NCBI RefSeq assembly: GCF_016093545.1
Contig: NZ_JADKYX010000006.1
Span: forward strand, 186,001 to 250,000
DNA: 64,000 nt
DNA from: Massilia rhizosphaerae
Lineage (GTDB): Bacteria; Pseudomonadota; Gammaproteobacteria; Burkholderiales; Burkholderiaceae_D
Direction: 5' to 3'
Shown: in pieces, positions 56,607-64,000 of the stretch
How the letters are laid out: every line of letters starts with the position of its first letter
Position numbering within the stretch: position 1 is the stretch's first letter
Made by a program: the position numbers and the translations under genes
Notes under the pieces: generated by a model
Told to the model about the DNA's origin: nothing
Seen by the model: the letters and a program-made list of their open reading frames with translations, nothing else
The model's database searches: none

Positions 56607-57317
56607 TTACAGGGTTGGGAAAATGGACGGGACGTGGGCGGCGATCTGCGTGTCGACCTGGAACCAGATCGCGGCCGCGCCGGCCAGCACCAGCACGCCG
56701 AACGCGCGCTGCAGGGCCACGGCGTGGCGGGCGATGCCGCGCACGCGCCCGACGATCGCCTGGCCGCCGTGGATCAGCGCCAGCATCGGCAACGCGGCGC
56801 CCAACGCATACAGGCCGACGAGCCGCGCGGCCTCTGCCTGATCGTGGGTCTGCACGACGAGCGCGAGAATCGAGGCGAGCACGGGACCGGCGCACGGCGT
56901 CCACACGGCGCCCAGCGACAGGCCCAGCACGAATGCCCCGCCGCTGTCCTGTCCACCTTTCGGCACGGCATCCGCAGCGGTGCCGCGCAGCCTGGCGTAC
57001 GCGGATCGGATGTATTCGACGAGCAGGTCCCACGGCCGCGGCCAGATACGCAGCAGGCCGGACACGCCCAGCATGACGATCGCCACGTTGCGCAGCGTTT
57101 CCTGGGCCAGTTGCGCGGCGCTCGACACGGCGCCCAGCGCCAGCGCGAACGCGGTAAACGACAGCACGAAGCCGGCCACGATCAACAGCGGCCGGCCGCG
57201 GCCGGACTGCTCCGCGGCCGCGCCGAGCAGGAACGGCAGCACGGGCAGCACGCACGGGGACGCCACCGTGGCCAGGCCGGCCAGCAGGGCAAGCGGGGAT
57301 TCGATCGCAGCGGTCAT
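56607..57317 (-). CDS. CcdA/DsbD-like membrane protein
   Basis: 236 aa from the ATG at 57317 with AGGAGCCTCC upstream. Six to seven membrane helices. The two reactive cysteines lie in ATVASPCVLPVLPFLLGAAA and LGAVWTPCAGPVLASILALV, as in CcdA, which passes electrons from cytoplasmic thioredoxin to periplasmic partners. Co-directional with the TlpA-like gene, so the pair forms a reductant-delivery unit. Confidence 0.9.
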   Translation of the reverse strand: MTAAIESPLALLAGLATVASPCVLPVLPFLLGAAAEQSGRGRPLLIVAGFVLSFTAFALALGAVSSAAQLAQETLRNVAIVMLGVSGLLRIWPRPWDLLVEYIRSAYARLRGTAADAVPKGGQDSGGAFVLGLSLGAVWTPCAGPVLASILALVVQTHDQAEAARLVGLYALGAALPMLALIHGGQAIVGRVRGIARHAVALQRAFGVLVLAGAAAIWFQVDTQIAAHVPSIFPTL

Positions 57318-57496
57318 AGGAGGCTCCTGGGTTTGCGAGACTCCATTGGACGCCCCCGATGTGTGCGCCATGTGTCGGCCAACTCGCGTTTTTGTTGGAC
57401 GATGTGTCCTGTCCCGCCCTCGACACATTCGGACATAATGACGCCGGTATGGCGCGCTAGAGTAAGGCAAGCCCCGCAACCACCGAAGGAGACGAG

Positions 57497-58240
57497 ATGA
57501 ACGAGACCGACCACGTGCTGGTCGTCGACGACGACCGCGGCATCCGCGAACTGGTCGGCGCCTATCTGGAAAAGCAGGGCCTGCGCGTCACGCTGGCCGC
57601 CAACGGCCGCGAGATGAAGAACGCGCTGCTGCAGGCGCCACCCGACCTGATCCTGCTCGACATCATGATGCCCGGCGAGGACGGCCTCACGCTGTGCCGC
57701 GAACTGCGGGCCGGGAAGCACCGCGCGATTCCCATCGTGATGCTGACGGCGCGCGACGACGAGACCGACCGCGTCGTCGGCCTGGAACTGGGCGCCGACG
57801 ACTACGTGCCGAAGCCGTTCGCCGTGCGCGAACTGCTGGCCCGCATCCGCGCCGTGCTGCGCCGCACGCGCATGCTGCCGCCCAACCTGCAGGTGACGGA
57901 AGCGGCGAAACTGATCGCGTTCGGCGACTGGCGCCTCGACACGGTCGGCCGCCACCTGCTCGATGCCGACGGCGTCGAAGTCGCGATGAGCGGCGCCGAA
58001 TACCGCCTGCTGCGCGTCTTCCTCGACCACCCGCAGCGCGTGCTGTCGCGCGACCAGCTGCTGGGCCTTACGCACGGCAATGACGCGGAATTCTTCGACC
58101 GCTCGATCGACCTGCTCGTGAGCCGCCTGCGCCAGCGCCTGGGCGACGGCGCGCGCGAACCCCGCTACATCAAGACCCTGCGCAACGAGGGCTATGTGTT
58201 CTCGGCCGAGGTGACCATTTTGGAGGGCCGGACGGCATGA
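57497..58240 (+). CDS. OmpR-family response regulator
   Basis: 247 aa, AAGGAG before the ATG. Receiver: VVDDDRGIRELVGAYLEKQG with the acidic pocket, phospho-Asp in LILLDIMMPGEDGL (residue ~55), Thr in MLTARDDE, Lys in VPKPFAVREL. The C-terminal winged helix has SRDQLLGLTHGNDAEFFDRS and the recognition helix SIDLLVSRLRQRLGD. Partner kinase overlaps as ATGA. Divergent from the CcdA-TlpA pair, a possible target. Confidence 0.94.
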   Translation: MNETDHVLVVDDDRGIRELVGAYLEKQGLRVTLAANGREMKNALLQAPPDLILLDIMMPGEDGLTLCRELRAGKHRAIPIVMLTARDDETDRVVGLELGADDYVPKPFAVRELLARIRAVLRRTRMLPPNLQVTEAAKLIAFGDWRLDTVGRHLLDADGVEVAMSGAEYRLLRVFLDHPQRVLSRDQLLGLTHGNDAEFFDRSIDLLVSRLRQRLGDGAREPRYIKTLRNEGYVFSAEVTILEGRTA

Positions 58241-59538
58241 GGGTGCCTTGGCCGCGCAGCCTGTACGCGCGCCTCGCCCTGATCCTGTTCGCGGGCCTCG
58301 CGCTGGCGCAGGGCCTGTCCGTGGCGCTCACGTTCACGGAGCGCGACCGGGCCACGACGCAGCTCATGATGGGCTATGTGGAACGCGAGGTGGCAAGCTC
58401 GGTCGCCCTGCTCGACCTGTTGCCGGCGGCCGAGCGCCCGGCGTGGCTGCCGCGCCTCGCGCGGCGCAGCTACCGCTTCATCCTCGGTCCGGGCGAGACG
58501 ATTGGCGCGATGCCGGACGAGAAACTGTCGGCGCAGATCGCGCACTCGATCGAGCAGGGCATCGGGCGCAGCTATCCGCTCACCGTGAACGGCCTCGGTG
58601 ACAGCGGCCGCATGCAGGTGCACCTGCGCCTGTCGGATGGCTCGCCGTTGACGATCGACGTGCTGCCGATGCGCGGCGTGCCGCTGTCGCCATGGCTGCC
58701 GTACGTGCTGGCGGCGCAGCTGGCGATCCTCGCCGCCTGCTGCTGGCTCGCGGTGCGCCAGGCCGTGCGGCCGCTGCGCGCGCTGGCCGAGGCGGCCGAT
58801 GCGCTGGGGCCCGACCTGCGTCCCGTCGAACTGCCGGAGCGCGGACCGTCCGAAGTCCTGCGCTCGGCGCGCGCATTCAACGCCATGCAGCGCCGCATCG
58901 CGGCCTACGTCGACGAACGCGTGCGCATCCTCGCCGCCATTTCGCACGACCTGCAGACCCCGATCACCCGCATGCGCCTGCGCGTGGACATGATGGACGA
59001 CGAGGCGCAGCAGCCGAGGCTACGCGCCGACCTCGACGAACTGCAAGGCCTCGTCAAGGACGGCATCGGCTATGCGCGCGCCATGCACGGCGAACGCGAG
59101 GCGGCGCGCGCCGTCGACCTCGACGCCCAGCTCGACAGCCTCGTGCTGGACTACCGCGACGCCGGCAGCGCCGTGCGCCTGGAGGGCCGCATCGGCGCAC
59201 CGGTACAGACACGCCCAAAAGCGCTGCGGCGAATCGTCGGCAACCTCGTCGACAACGCCTTGAAGTTCGGCGGCAGCGCGGACATCGTCGTCGGCCGCGA
59301 CAGCCAGGGCGCCGTGCTCGTGCGCGTGCTGGACGCCGGTCCCGGCATCCCCGCCGACCAGCTGGAAGCCGTGTTCGAGCCGTTCTTCCGGCTGGAGGGC
59401 TCGCGCAACCGCGCCACGGGCGGCACGGGGCTGGGCCTGGCCATCGCGCGTCAGCTGGCGGGGAGCCTCGGCGGCACCCTCACCTTGCACAACCGGCCCG
59501 AGGGCGGGCTGGAAGCGCGGCTGACGTTGTCCCGATGA
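58237..59538 (+). CDS. EnvZ-like sensor histidine kinase
   Basis: 433 aa. TM1 ~10-30, a periplasmic loop of ~130 residues, TM2 ~155-175 (YVLAAQLAILAACCWLAVRQ), HAMP, H-box AAISHDLQTPITRMRLRVDM, N-box VGNLVDNALKFGG, G1 DAGPGIPADQL, F-box EPFFRLEGS and G2 GTGLGLAIARQLAG. Complete kinase. The stop abuts the convergent GST gene with no gap. Confidence 0.94.
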   Translation: MRVPWPRSLYARLALILFAGLALAQGLSVALTFTERDRATTQLMMGYVEREVASSVALLDLLPAAERPAWLPRLARRSYRFILGPGETIGAMPDEKLSAQIAHSIEQGIGRSYPLTVNGLGDSGRMQVHLRLSDGSPLTIDVLPMRGVPLSPWLPYVLAAQLAILAACCWLAVRQAVRPLRALAEAADALGPDLRPVELPERGPSEVLRSARAFNAMQRRIAAYVDERVRILAAISHDLQTPITRMRLRVDMMDDEAQQPRLRADLDELQGLVKDGIGYARAMHGEREAARAVDLDAQLDSLVLDYRDAGSAVRLEGRIGAPVQTRPKALRRIVGNLVDNALKFGGSADIVVGRDSQGAVLVRVLDAGPGIPADQLEAVFEPFFRLEGSRNRATGGTGLGLAIARQLAGSLGGTLTLHNRPEGGLEARLTLSR

Positions 59539-60186
59539 TCAACGCGGCAACGTGGCCTGCGCGTTGTCGGCGAACGCGGGCATGTCGGCCAGCCGCGTGA
59601 CGATCGCCTCGATCTGCGGCCAGCGCGCCAGCGGCAGGCCTACGCGGCCCGCGTTGAGCGCCTGCGGGTACAGGAAGACGTCCGCGAGGCCGGGCGCGTC
59701 GCCGGCGCAGAAGCGGCTGGGCGTCGCGGCATGGCGGCGCGCCAGCAGGGCTTCCAGCGCGTCGATGCCGACTTCCGTCCAGTGGCGGCGCCACGACGGC
59801 GCGGTCGACTCGTCTGCGCCGGGCAGCGTCGCGAGATGGTTCACCACGCGCGGCGTCACGACCGCATGCGTCTCGGCCAGCACGGCCAGCACGAACGCGC
59901 GCACCCAGGCCCGCGTCGCCGCATCGGGCGGCAGCAGCGGCGGTTGCGGGTGCGCCTCGTCCAGATATTCGACGATGGCCAGCGATTGCGTAAGCAGCAC
60001 GCCGTCGTCCGTCACCAGCGCGGGGACGAGGCCTTGCGGATTCACGTCCAGGTAGGCCGGCCGGCGGTTCTCCGCGCCGGCGCCGACGATCTCGACCGGG
60101 ATGCGCTCCACGGCGAGTCCCTTCAGGGCGACGGCGATGCGGACCCGCGCGGCGGCGGACGAGATGGCGGCGTCGTACAGTTTCAT
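59539..60186 (-). CDS. Zeta-class glutathione S-transferase (maleylacetoacetate isomerase-like)
   Basis: 215 aa from the ATG at 60186, which has GGAG upstream (the ATG at 60198 is less well placed). The zeta-class site SSAAARVRIAVALKGLAVER near residue 10 and NPQGLVPALVTDDGVLLTQS-type glutathione pocket are visible, then the helical domain with DAPGLADVFLYPQALNAGRV. The His/Trp changes expected for a true maleylacetoacetate isomerase cannot be judged by eye. It is divergent from an OhrR-like regulator, suggesting induction by peroxide or electrophiles. Confidence 0.85.
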   Translation of the reverse strand: MKLYDAAISSAAARVRIAVALKGLAVERIPVEIVGAGAENRRPAYLDVNPQGLVPALVTDDGVLLTQSLAIVEYLDEAHPQPPLLPPDAATRAWVRAFVLAVLAETHAVVTPRVVNHLATLPGADESTAPSWRRHWTEVGIDALEALLARRHAATPSRFCAGDAPGLADVFLYPQALNAGRVGLPLARWPQIEAIVTRLADMPAFADNAQATLPR

Positions 60187-60202
60187 CGTTGGCTCCATTT
60201 TT

Positions 60203-60233
60203 AATTATCGAAATAATAGTTATTGAGATAATT
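60203..60233. promoter_or_regulatory. AATTATC-N17-GATAATT inverted repeat, operator candidate 1
   Basis: AT-rich dyad in the GST-marR divergent promoter region. It lies just before the GST start, the usual place for MarR/OhrR repression. Confidence 0.55.
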
Positions 60234-60273
60234 TTCAAAAAGTTTAACAGCGCGATTCGCAAATTTCAAGTAC

Positions 60274-60294
60274 GATAATCGTTATCACGATAAC
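60274..60294. promoter_or_regulatory. Overlapping GATAA/GTTATC palindromes, operator candidate 2
   Basis: GATAA-TCG-TTATC (60274-60286) overlaps GTTATC-AC-GATAAC (60281-60294), 13 nt before the regulator ATG. Related in sequence to candidate 1, as expected for a shared MarR-type operator. Confidence 0.65.
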
Positions 60295-60306
60295 TTTCAC
60301 GACATC

Positions 60307-60777
60307 ATGCCAAGCGACAACGATACCCGCGCCAAGGCCGTCCGCATGGCGGACTTCATGTGCTTCGCCATCTACTCGACCAATCTCGCGTATTCGCGCG
60401 TGTACAAGCCCGTGCTGGACGCGCTGGGCCTCACCTATCCGCAATACCTCGCCATCATCGCGCTGTGGGAGCAGGACCAGCAGACGGTCAAGAGCCTCAG
60501 CGAAAAGCTGTTCCTGGAACCGAGCACGGTGACGCCGATGCTCAAGCGGCTGGAAGCCATGGGCTATGTGCGGCGCGAACGCGACAGGGAAGACGAGCGC
60601 AATGTGCGTATCTTTCTCACGGACGCAGGCCGCGCGCTGCGCGAGAAGGGACTCGGCTTCGGCAAGCAGACGGTCGCCGCGTCCGGCCTGAGCCCGGAAG
60701 AATTCCCGCAGCTCCAGCAGGCCGTCGTGCGCCTGCGCGACAATCTCATCGCGGCGTCCGGCAAGACCGGGGAGTGA
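60307..60777 (+). CDS. MarR-family regulator, OhrR-like (thiol peroxide sensor)
   Basis: 156 aa. The N-terminal Cys in MADFMCFAIYSTNLAYSRVY matches the redox-active Cys of OhrR. Then LGLTYPQYLAIIALWEQDQQ, the winged helix KSLSEKLFLEPSTVTPMLKR and LEAMGYVRRERDREDERNVR. OhrR represses until organic hydroperoxide oxidises the Cys. No ohr gene is adjacent; the divergent gene is a GST, so this looks like a GST-linked variant. Palindromic operators lie in the shared promoter. Confidence 0.9.
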   Translation: MPSDNDTRAKAVRMADFMCFAIYSTNLAYSRVYKPVLDALGLTYPQYLAIIALWEQDQQTVKSLSEKLFLEPSTVTPMLKRLEAMGYVRRERDREDERNVRIFLTDAGRALREKGLGFGKQTVAASGLSPEEFPQLQQAVVRLRDNLIAASGKTGE

Positions 60778-60806
60778 AATCCTGCCGAAAAAACGACGCC
60801 GCCGAC

Positions 60807-62417
60807 TTATCGCAGGACGGCATGTTTCAATTTCAACGCCGCGACGGAGGGCCCGCCGCGGACCAGTTTGAAGGAGTCGACGAGATGCGCCAGCTTGACC
60901 GCCTGGTTTTCCATGTCCGACGCCGCGGATGCGGACTGCTCGACCAATGCGGAGTTTTCTTGCGTGAGCTGGTCCATTTGCGCGATCGCCCGATTGACCA
61001 GTTCAATCCCTTCGCTTTGTTCCTGGCTGGCGGAGGAAATGTCGCCCATATAGCCTGCCGCCTGACGTACCGACGTGACGATGTCTTCCATCGTCTTGCC
61101 CGCATCGTTGACCAGTTTGCTGCCGGCCTCCACTTTCTCCACGGAGTCGCCGATCAGCGTTTTGATCTCTTTCGCGGCCGCTGCCGAGCGCTGCGCCAGA
61201 TTGCGTACCTCGCCCGCGACCACCGCGAATCCGCGTCCCTGCTCACTGGCGCGCGCAGCTTCCACCGCCGCATTCAGCGCCAGGATATTGGTTTGAAACG
61301 CGATGCCATCGATGACGCCGATGATATCGGCGATCTTGCGGGAACTGTCCCGGATCGAGGCCATGGTGCCGATCACTTGTCCAACCGCCTCGCCACCCCT
61401 TGCCGCAATCTCCGATGCGGAGGCAACCAATCGGTTCGCTTCGCGCGCATTGTCCGCATTCTGCTTGACGGTACTGGTCAATTCCTCCATCGACGATGCG
61501 GTCTCCTCCAATGAACTGGCCTGCGACTCGGCACGCGCCGACAAATTCGCATTGCCGGCCGCGATTTCTCCCGCGCCGCTATTCACGACCTCGGTCGCCT
61601 CCTTGATCTGTCCGACCAGCAGCTTGACATTGGTCTGCAGGACGCGCAACGACTGCACCAATCGAGTATGCTCGTCATTGCCTTCGGCCACGATCTTTCC
61701 GGCGAGGTCGCCTGCGCTCATGCGCTCGATATCGTGCCGCACGCGCTCGAGCGGAACCACGGTGGCCCGATGCAGGACAAAGCCGAATAACAAGCCCAAT
61801 CCCATGCCCAACATGGAAATCACGTGCGCCCAACCGTCGTTTGCTTTGCCGCCGACCATCGAGCCGATGAGGTTGGCGGCAAACAGCAATGCCAATATCA
61901 CCGAACCAAACATGATCTTGGCGCGAATCGACAAGCCCGCGAAGATATTGAAGCGCCGAAAAGGTGATCGGGTAACGGCGGCACCTTCGCGTATTTCAAG
62001 GGTTTTGCTGCCATTCTTGATCTCGCGGTAAGCGCGTTCGGCTGCAGCCACCTGCTCCCGGCTCGGCTTGACCCGGATCGATGTATAACCGACGATCTTG
62101 CCGTTTTCCAGCATAGGCGCGGCATTCGCCTCGACCCAATAATGGTCGCCGTTCTTGCAGCGGTTTTTCACCAGTCCGGTCCACGCCTTCCCGCTTTTAA
62201 TCGTGCGCCAGAAATCGGCAAACGCTTCCGCCGGCATGTCCGGGTGACGCACTATGTTTTGCGGTGCGCCGAGCAGCTCTTCGGCCGTGAATCCGCTGAT
62301 GTTGATGAAGTCCTGATTGACATAAGTAATGTTGCCGCTCAAATCGGTTTTTGATACGACGGTCTCGTTGTCCTTCAGAATATATTCGACGTTCGTGATT
62401 GGCAGGTTGGTCCGCAT
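60807..62417 (-). CDS. PAS-containing methyl-accepting chemotaxis protein (Aer-like)
   Basis: 536 aa. The N-terminal PAS domain (residues ~10-115) has YVNQDFINISGFTAEELLGA, NIVRHPDMPAEAFADFWRTI and WTGLVKNRCKNGDHYWVEAN, the FAD-type pattern of Aer. Two membrane helices near 160-190 and 195-215, a HAMP domain and the signalling domain with [20 protein letters not shown] follow. It probably senses redox or energy state for aerotaxis. Stands alone, no che gene adjacent. Confidence 0.94.
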   Translation of the reverse strand: MRTNLPITNVEYILKDNETVVSKTDLSGNITYVNQDFINISGFTAEELLGAPQNIVRHPDMPAEAFADFWRTIKSGKAWTGLVKNRCKNGDHYWVEANAAPMLENGKIVGYTSIRVKPSREQVAAAERAYREIKNGSKTLEIREGAAVTRSPFRRFNIFAGLSIRAKIMFGSVILALLFAANLIGSMVGGKANDGWAHVISMLGMGLGLLFGFVLHRATVVPLERVRHDIERMSAGDLAGKIVAEGNDEHTRLVQSLRVLQTNVKLLVGQIKEATEVVNSGAGEIAAGNANLSARAESQASSLEETASSMEELTSTVKQNADNAREANRLVASASEIAARGGEAVGQVIGTMASIRDSSRKIADIIGVIDGIAFQTNILALNAAVEAARASEQGRGFAVVAGEVRNLAQRSAAAAKEIKTLIGDSVEKVEAGSKLVNDAGKTMEDIVTSVRQAAGYMGDISSASQEQSEGIELVNRAIAQMDQLTQENSALVEQSASAASDMENQAVKLAHLVDSFKLVRGGPSVAALKLKHAVLR

Positions 62418-62707
62418 GGGTGGTATTGGGTTGATTTAGGTAGTGACGACAATCCATCTCATCGCTTGCCTGCAATACGCGGTCTCGCCACGCAAGTCTT
62501 ATTCAAAGCCGACACGGCTTGCGATAAACTTTGATGCTACCACTGCGACCATCAGTTAGAAATCGGCACTTCCTGAGAGTACGTCGGGAAATCCCTATTA
62601 AATCGCTCAGAATTTAGGAAGCCCGATAGGTTACGGCACCGGATTGCCGTCGCATCCCGTTCCGGCGGCCGGATCGAGGCCGTGCGCCAGCTCGCCGGCG
62701 GGCGGAC
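62418..62707. other. Intergenic region upstream of the PAS chemoreceptor
   Basis: About 290 bp without a gene; AT-richer near 62480-62630. It holds the chemoreceptor promoter on the minus strand. Nothing else recognised. Confidence 0.5.
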
Positions 62708-62830
62708 GCCCCGGTGGGCCGCATGGGGCGGGATGCCGAGATTGCGGGGATGGTCGCGTACCTCGCCGGCGCCGAGGCAGGCTATGTCAACGGGGCGTCG
62801 TTGACGATCGACGGAGGTTTCGTGGCGTGA
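62708..62830 (+). pseudogene. C-terminal remnant of a short-chain dehydrogenase/reductase
   Basis: 41 codons reading APVGRMGRDAEIAGMVAYLA then EAGYVNGASLTIDGGFVA and a stop. This is the standard C-terminal end of classical SDR enzymes (GR-G, VAYLA, Y-x-NG-x-LxIDGG). No catalytic core, start or promoter is present, so it is a decayed leftover. Confidence 0.8.
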
Positions 62831-62835
62831 GCGCC

Positions 62836-63786
62836 CTACTTGCCGTAGCCGCTGGCCTTGAGGATCGCCGCCGGGTCGCGCAATTCGAGCAGGTCGCGGA
62901 TCGCGGCACGCTTGTCGGACGCCTGCGCCACGTAGGCTTCGGCGATGCGCATGCCGATCCAGTAGCCCGCTTCGCACGGCCATCCCTGCGGCGCGGAATG
63001 ACAATTCGCGAACCAGCGCCGGAAGTGGGGACTCGACGTCAGCGTGTCCACGCCGTCGCTGCTGCCCTTGATCGCCATGCGGTCGCGCTGGAACTCGTGC
63101 CACAACCAGGCCTCCCGCGGACGCGCCCAGGCGTCGCGGTCGAGATGCGGAATCTCGCCGGTGACCACCGTCGCGAGATAATCGGCGCCGCCCTCGCGCA
63201 ACGCTTGGCTCAGCAGGAGATCGGCCAGCGCCGCCGGCGTTTCGTCTTCCTGCCAGGTGTGCACCGTCTCGTGCGCGAAGAAGCCGCGCATCGTGGTGCG
63301 GAACTGCTCGGGCGTGGTGCCGGGCGGGCAATCGACTTCGAGGCCCAGCACCTGCCTGCCGTCGCCGGCCGTGCCGCCCGAGTTGTCGGCGCCGAAGACG
63401 ACGTCGATGGCGGGCAGCGGACGTTCCGGCAGCAGGCCCGCGAATGCGAGATAGATCGCGCGCAGGTCGCCGCGCAGCGCCGGCAGTTGCGGCAGGCAGT
63501 TGCGGATCGCATAGCGGTAGGTGTCAGGCTTGGCGGCGACCACCGCGGCAAGGTGGCGCGCGTCGCGGATCCGTCCCGGCGTGAAGATCTTCACGCCCGG
63601 CCCCGCGCCGTCCAGATAATCGCGCTGCAGGACGTCGGCCGTCGGCACCGCGCCATCCTTCATCAGGGCGGCGAAACGCAGCGCGTCGCGCGCGTCGATG
63701 TCGGCCGCCAGCGGGTCGACGCCGGCGGCAAGGACGGCGCCCGTCCACAATGTCAGCACGGGCACAAGCAGCTTACGGAACCTCAT
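62836..63786 (-). CDS. Exported HExxH metallopeptidase-like protein
   Basis: 316 aa with a Sec signal (to VLAAG, residue ~21). The zinc motif HETVHTWQ lies near residue 170, with a downstream acidic ligand candidate in REGGADYLATVVTG (E about 28 residues later), a gluzincin-like arrangement as in GldB/DUF2268 proteins. A Cys pair in NCHSAPQGWPCEAGYWIG lies near the C-terminus. Probably a periplasmic or secreted protease; substrate unknown. Confidence 0.75.
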   Translation of the reverse strand: MRFRKLLVPVLTLWTGAVLAAGVDPLAADIDARDALRFAALMKDGAVPTADVLQRDYLDGAGPGVKIFTPGRIRDARHLAAVVAAKPDTYRYAIRNCLPQLPALRGDLRAIYLAFAGLLPERPLPAIDVVFGADNSGGTAGDGRQVLGLEVDCPPGTTPEQFRTTMRGFFAHETVHTWQEDETPAALADLLLSQALREGGADYLATVVTGEIPHLDRDAWARPREAWLWHEFQRDRMAIKGSSDGVDTLTSSPHFRRWFANCHSAPQGWPCEAGYWIGMRIAEAYVAQASDKRAAIRDLLELRDPAAILKASGYGK

Positions 63787-63853
63787 CGGCTATCCTCCTG
63801 TCGCGCCGGATGCGCGCGACGCAGTGTACCGGAGGCGTTGCCTTTCCGGCAAG

Positions 63854-64000
63854 TCAGAACCGTTCGGTCTCGCGCAGATAACGCCAGCGTCCCGCCGGCA
63901 AAGGTCCGAGCGCGACACGCCCGACGCGCAGCCGGCGCAGCGATTTGACGGCCAACCCGACCTCGGCGCACATGGCGGCGACCTGGCCCGGCCGCACGTC
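63854..64000 (-). CDS. C-terminal end of an RsuA/RluB-family pseudouridine synthase, cut by window edge
   Basis: The last 48 residues, including GQVAAMCAEVGLAVKSLRRL and RVGRVALGPLPAGRWRYL, match the C-terminal signature of RsuA/RluB/RluE/RluF enzymes, which modify uridines in 16S or 23S rRNA. The catalytic Asp region is beyond the window, so the exact member cannot be named. Stop at 63854-63856. Confidence 0.85.
   Translation of the reverse strand, partial: DVRPGQVAAMCAEVGLAVKSLRRLRVGRVALGPLPAGRWRYLRETERF

Overview
The window is GC-rich, densely coding chromosomal DNA from a Gram-negative bacterium. The best fit is a betaproteobacterium of the order Burkholderiales, probably the Massilia/Oxalobacteraceae group. 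The grounds are the ilvI-ilvH-ilvC-(pssA) block divergent from a sigma factor/DUF3619/DUF3106/RDD block, the rpsO-pnp pair, a phasin, a betaproteobacterial-type porin, and dispersed GGGGTCAGAGC repeats. Assignments are from reading the sequence and recalling families; no database search was run.

Region 1 (1-9.7 kb) is one half of a type III secretion (T3SS) cluster of the Hrp2 type known from Xanthomonas and Ralstonia/Burkholderia. hrpB1 runs leftward off the edge. sctU-sctV-hpaP-sctQ-sctR-sctS-hpaA-sctD-hrpD6-(small Ala-rich protein)-hpaB-(small Pro/Lys-rich protein) run rightward. The divergent promoter region holds two back-to-back PIP-box-like elements, one facing each operon. A truncated copy of the start of sctD lies just before sctD.

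Region 2 (9.8-24.4 kb) is a leftward R64/thin-pilus-like type IVb pilus operon. In transcription order it encodes secretin fusion, PilN, PilO, PilP, PilQ, PilR, PilS, PilM, PilV, lytic transglycosylase, and a 617-residue protein with a GGSMGG motif and an Ala-Pro repeat. Beyond an IS5-type transposase scar lie a small unknown gene and a PilT-type ATPase. The first gene is the most unusual: a T3SS-type (SctC/HrcC) secretin joined through an Ala/Pro linker to a TcpQ/PilL C-terminal domain. This physically links the secretion system and the pilus.

Region 3 (24.4-36.8 kb) holds manA, a chemoreceptor, a Fbp/Afu-like ABC transporter with a porin, and a divergent two-component system. Three heptamers at 11-bp spacing lie between the porin and the regulator. 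A CesT-like orphan chaperone and two small ORFs follow.

Region 4 (37-53 kb) is mainly housekeeping. It has a ParE/Phd toxin-antitoxin pair flanked by copies of the pnp terminator, then pnp and rpsO. Two pairs of tandem paralogues follow (lipoproteins, TonB-like proteins), then a soluble poly-HAMP chemoreceptor with CheW, a phasin, pssA, a SIMPL protein and ilvC-ilvH-ilvI.

Region 5 (53-64 kb) has a GST, a sigma factor operon, a TlpA-like thioredoxin with a CcdA-like membrane protein, a second two-component system, a zeta-type GST divergent from an OhrR-like MarR regulator with palindromic operators, a PAS chemoreceptor, an SDR remnant, an exported HExxH protein, and the end of an RsuA-type pseudouridine synthase.
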